A DNA stretch of 25,469 bases, from assembly GCA_038230515.1 (NCBI GenBank), contig JBBRND010000047.1, forward strand, positions 1-25,469, in the 5' to 3' direction. Both the position numbers and the translations under genes were made by a program. Positions 23,697 to 25,469 of this stretch are shown here, piece by piece; the first letter of the stretch is position 1, and each line of letters starts with the position of its first letter. This DNA is from JAPLDB01 sp038230515 (GTDB taxonomy: Bacteria; Bacteroidota; Bacteroidia; AKYH767-A; 2013-40CM-41-45). The notes beneath the pieces were generated by a model. It made no database searches and had not been told where the DNA came from. It saw only the letters and a list, made by a program, of their open reading frames with translations.

Positions 23697-24272
23697 ATGA
23701 ACAACCCGCATCGTATTGTAACCGCTCTTCTCACAGTTGCTGTTATTATTCTTTTTTACCTTCAGTTTAAAAAACCGGCAGAAGAACAAACCACCGCTCC
23801 CGCAAAAACTGTTGCCTCAAACATTGTGTATGTAAATTCTGATTCGCTGCTTGACAACTACACGTATTTCAAAAACAAGAAGGCGGAGTTTGAGGCGAAG
23901 GAGGATGAAATAAAAAATCATCTACAGGCAGAGAGCGAGCGGCTACAGAAAGATGCTGCCGATTACCAGGACAAGGCGGCCACCATGACGGACAGCGAGC
24001 GTCAGAAAAAAGAAGCTGACCTGATGCAACGCCAGCAATCGCTCATGAAAAAGAAAGATGACCTGCTCGGTGCTTTTGAACAGGAGCAAAGTAAATTTAA
24101 CGAGCGGCTTTACACGAAGCTTGCTGCCTACCTGAAAGAATACAACAAGGGAAAAAACTACACCTTCGTGCTGGGCTACCAGAAAGGCGGTGGCATTCTT
24201 TTCGCAAACGATTCTCTTGATATTACCAGCCAGGTGCTTGATGGGTTGAATAAAGAGAGCGAGGAGAAGTAA
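23697..24272 (+). CDS. OmpH/Skp-family periplasmic chaperone-like protein
   Basis: A 191-residue protein with an N-terminal hydrophobic helix (about 10-24, LLTVAVIILFYLQF) without an evident cleavage site, so it may stay anchored in the inner membrane. After it comes IVYVNSDSLLDNYTYFKNKK, the conserved OmpH start, a long charged coiled coil (about 55-125; many E/K/Q), and a C-terminal beta segment (NYTFVLGYQKGGGILFANDSLDITSQVL) that folds with the first strand. Skp homologues carry unfolded outer-membrane proteins through the periplasm. Bases 23880-24270 are slightly more GC-rich than the flanks, but not enough to suggest transfer. Confidence 0.9.
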   Translation: MNNPHRIVTALLTVAVIILFYLQFKKPAEEQTTAPAKTVASNIVYVNSDSLLDNYTYFKNKKAEFEAKEDEIKNHLQAESERLQKDAADYQDKAATMTDSERQKKEADLMQRQQSLMKKKDDLLGAFEQEQSKFNERLYTKLAAYLKEYNKGKNYTFVLGYQKGGGILFANDSLDITSQVLDGLNKESEEK

Positions 24273-24303
24273 TAAGAAATGGTTTAAAGTTGGCAGTGTC
24301 TTG

Positions 24304-24319
24304 AAACTCCGAAGAGTTT
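24304..24319. other. Short palindrome after the OmpH gene
   Basis: AAACTC-CGAA-GAGTTT forms a 6-bp stem with a tetraloop in the gap between the convergent OmpH and lipocalin-like genes. A T-rich stretch follows only loosely. It could be a weak terminator or a simple repeat. Confidence 0.3.
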
Positions 24320-24363
24320 TGAAACCTTTTCTTGGGTTGGTTGCATTAACTAAGAAAAGTTCA

Positions 24364-24807
24364 TTACATTTTTGTAAAGGTTTTTTCTGATTTACTTGTA
24401 GTCTGATGTGGTTTATCCTGCATCATCATAGTTATCACCAGCGTGTTGCCATTAACTGAAACAATAACATTTATTGGCTCCGCTCCTTTTATTGTTATTT
24501 TCATTTTATCTCCTGTTAAGGCCCATGTGCCGGTACTTACATTGTTAGCAGCGGGGGAGGTTTCAGTGAAGGTTTTATCCGCATTAAATTCGTCAACTAC
24601 ATTAAAACCTGGCAAGTCTTCGCTCACTCTCCCCTTCGCCCTTTTAATTCCCTCAGGTGTAAAGAATAGTTTGTTGGAAACCTCCTTCCATTTGCCAACA
24701 ACAGATTGTGCATCGCATTTTGTGAAGCCAACCATGGCAACAGTAATAGTAAGGGTAAATAAAACTTTTAAAGTAATTACTGAGAAGTTTGAGAATGTCT
24801 GTTTCAT
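24364..24807 (-). CDS. Secreted lipocalin-like protein
   Basis: A 147-residue precursor with a signal peptide (about 1-34, ending CDAQ; the lone Cys is not in a proper lipobox, so I favour ordinary cleavage). The mature part begins SVVGKWKEVSN, the GxW start of lipocalin-like folds, and continues with alternating beta strands: DEFNADKTFTE, STGTWALTGDKMKITIKG, INVIVSVNGNTLVITM. Such small 'lipocalin-like' proteins are common in Bacteroidota and their ligands are unknown. A -7-like TACTTTTG (24858-24865, minus strand) lies about 50 nt upstream. It converges with the OmpH gene. Confidence 0.72.
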   Translation of the reverse strand: MKQTFSNFSVITLKVLFTLTITVAMVGFTKCDAQSVVGKWKEVSNKLFFTPEGIKRAKGRVSEDLPGFNVVDEFNADKTFTETSPAANNVSTGTWALTGDKMKITIKGAEPINVIVSVNGNTLVITMMMQDKPHQTTSKSEKTFTKM

Positions 24808-24857
24808 TTTTTTTAATTTTTATTAGCGAGGAAGCTTTCTTTTAAAAATTTATTCTA

Positions 24858-24865
24858 CAAAAGTA
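24858..24865 (-). promoter_or_regulatory. Candidate -7 box before the lipocalin-like gene
   Basis: On the minus strand TACTTTTG fits TAnnTTTG exactly; the ATG is at 24807. There is no TTG at the right distance upstream, so only half of the promoter pattern is present. Confidence 0.35.
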
Positions 24866-24887
24866 AATATAAAAATATTGCGTGCTA

Positions 24888-24926
24888 GCAGGTCTTCGCG
24901 CGCGGTTTGAGCGCAGTGAGACCTGC
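24888..24926. repeat. Palindrome with 8-bp GCAGGTCT/AGACCTGC stem
   Basis: GCAGGTCT (24888-24895) and AGACCTGC (24919-24926) are perfect reverse complements around a 23-nt GC-rich loop rich in CGCG/GCGC, which could add an inner stem. It contains the AGGT/ACCT word shared by the three hairpins further right. The layout resembles REP/BIME-like palindromes. It lies in the 380-nt gene-free region 24808-25187. Confidence 0.55.
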
Positions 24927-25012
24927 CTTTTGCCACGAAACAAAAACAGCGATAAATCATTTTACCATTTTGTTTTTTAGTTAGCACATCAACTATAGAG
25001 ATTGAACCCAAA

Positions 25013-25110
25013 TCCTGACAGGTAGTTTTTTCTCCTGTCAGGTGTTTGTTTTTTTTATGCACCCACCTCCTGACAGGTAGTTTTTTCTCCTGTCAGGTGT
25101 TTGTTTTTTT
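25013..25110. repeat. Two copies of a 43-nt repeat, each a terminator-like hairpin
   Basis: Positions 25013-25055 and 25068-25110 are identical over 43 nt (period 55). Each copy has a perfect 9-bp stem CCTGACAGG / CCTGTCAGG (25014-25022 with 25034-25042; 25069-25077 with 25089-25097) around an 11-nt T-rich loop, followed by TGTTTG and a run of 7-8 T. This looks like a double rho-independent terminator for plus-strand transcription, but no plus-strand gene ends just before it. Confidence 0.75.
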
Positions 25111-25116
25111 ATTTAC

Positions 25117-25146
25117 ACCCAACAGGTGCTGCGCGACCTGTCGGGT
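25117..25146. repeat. Third, diverged hairpin of the same palindrome family
   Basis: ACCCAACAGGT (25117-25127) pairs with ACCTGTCGGGT (25136-25146) over 11 positions with one mismatch, around an 8-nt GC-rich loop. It carries the same ACAGGT/ACCTGT core as the 43-nt repeats and lies 41 nt before the right IS end. Confidence 0.6.
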
Positions 25147-25187
25147 GGGGGGTTCACTAAAGTCATGTTATCTTTTTCTGCAGTTGT

Positions 25188-25469
25188 AACCCCGAAGATT
25201 CTATGTTAAGAACCAAGCAGAATTATATTTATTTTTGCTTCTCAAATTTAGAACGACTTTAAGTCAGTTCGCAAGGGTCCGCTAAGGCGGGCTCTTTCTT
25301 TTTCTGGGTTTGATAGTTTGGATTGAATACTTCGTCTTTCTTCCATAGGATGTAAATTAGTTCCAACAATTTTCTTTGCACAGCTACTGCTGCTTTCATT
25401 TTTATTCCATGCTTGCTCACCAGGCGTACGAATAATGCTTTGTACTGATCGGCTGATCGAATGGCGGCA
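25188..25469 (-). mobile_element. 3' end of an IS110-family insertion sequence (right copy, cut by window edge)
   Basis: Reverse complement of the left-edge element, starting at AACCCCGA (25188). It extends about 75 nt further into the transposase gene than the left copy does. Both elements have their transposase 3' ends pointing into the window. Similarity to the left copy ends at 25188, which marks the element boundary. I see no terminal inverted repeat or obvious target duplication, in line with the IS110 family. Confidence 0.8.
25259..25469 (-). CDS. IS110-family transposase, C-terminal fragment
   Basis: The last 69 residues of a transposase, entering from outside the window and ending at the stop codon at 25259-25261. 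It shows AAIRSADQYKALFVRLVSKH, then GIKMKAAVAVQRKLLELIY, the C-terminal pattern of the IS110 family (a '.R...K..Y.RL..KG.K...A..A..RKLL' signature after the second catalytic region). The overlapping part is identical in protein sequence to the left-edge fragment. The catalytic residues are not in the window. Confidence 0.82.
   Translation of the reverse strand, partial: AAIRSADQYKALFVRLVSKHGIKMKAAVAVQRKLLELIYILWKKDEVFNPNYQTQKKKEPALADPCELT

Noticed and set aside
24850..25062. A 70-codon minus-strand open frame in the gap before the right IS end
   Set aside because: It runs through the palindromes and one 43-nt repeat, has no recognisable domain or start signal, and covers the lipocalin-like gene's likely promoter.
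1..25469. The whole window as a 25-kb composite transposon between inverted IS copies
   Set aside because: The interior is single-copy housekeeping (coaE, nusB, rpmB, rimO, prmC, ribD). IS110 elements move by a recombinase-like, RNA-guided mechanism and are not known for composite transposition. Contig ends in repeats explain the layout better.

Overview
The window looks like chromosomal DNA of a member of the Bacteroidota. Four independent signs support this: three secreted proteins with type IX secretion (T9SS) C-terminal sorting domains, the gene order nusB / DUF1573 lipoprotein / yajC / ybbR / coaE, promoter-like elements of the Bacteroidota form (TTG, about 18-20 nt, TAnnTTTG), and weak or absent Shine-Dalgarno sequences. 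I cannot place it below phylum. Most of the content is core housekeeping, and no complete mobile system lies inside it.

Layout. 1-208 and 25188-25469 are two inverted, about 97% identical 3' ends of an IS110-family insertion sequence; the window stops inside both, which is how an assembly contig ending in repeats would look. 281-3883 (minus) is the nusB-to-coaE housekeeping block, preceded by a leucine/valine dehydrogenase gene (3995-5089, minus). 5253-8755 (plus) holds an ABC exporter half-transporter, cinA and a Rid-family gene. 8885-9118 is rpmB with its own promoter and a shared bidirectional terminator. 9189-9956 (minus) is a stand-alone Cas6-like gene with no other cas gene or CRISPR array nearby. 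10188-15515 is a surface/secreted block: a PKD T9SS protein, a 436-nt gene-poor gap with degenerate 42-nt repeats, and two tandem paralogous nidogen-like (NIDO) T9SS proteins. 15617-24272 is mostly plus-strand housekeeping: rimO, prmC (minus), ribD, an M42-like peptidase, recQ, a 3-methyladenine DNA glycosylase, an RlmI-type rRNA methyltransferase and an OmpH/Skp protein. 24364-24807 (minus) is a lipocalin-like secreted protein. 24808-25187 has no gene but several strong palindromes and a 43-nt direct repeat.

How the genes fit together. The minus-strand block joins rRNA transcription/antitermination (NusB), protein export (YajC), an envelope protein (YbbR) and the last step of CoA synthesis (CoaE, overlapping ybbR by 4 nt). 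The plus-strand block from 15617 combines translation quality (RimO on S12, PrmC on release factors, RlmI-type on 23S rRNA), riboflavin synthesis (RibD) and DNA repair (RecQ, AAG). The T9SS proteins need a secretion machine encoded elsewhere.

The observation most worth following is the orphan Cas6-like gene: it keeps the Cas6 fold hallmarks, including the C-terminal glycine-rich loop, but seems to lack the segment that normally carries the catalytic histidine. Secondary points are the palindrome cluster next to the right-hand IS end, the degenerate 42-nt repeat field, and a 14-nt tandem duplication absorbed into the prmC reading frame.
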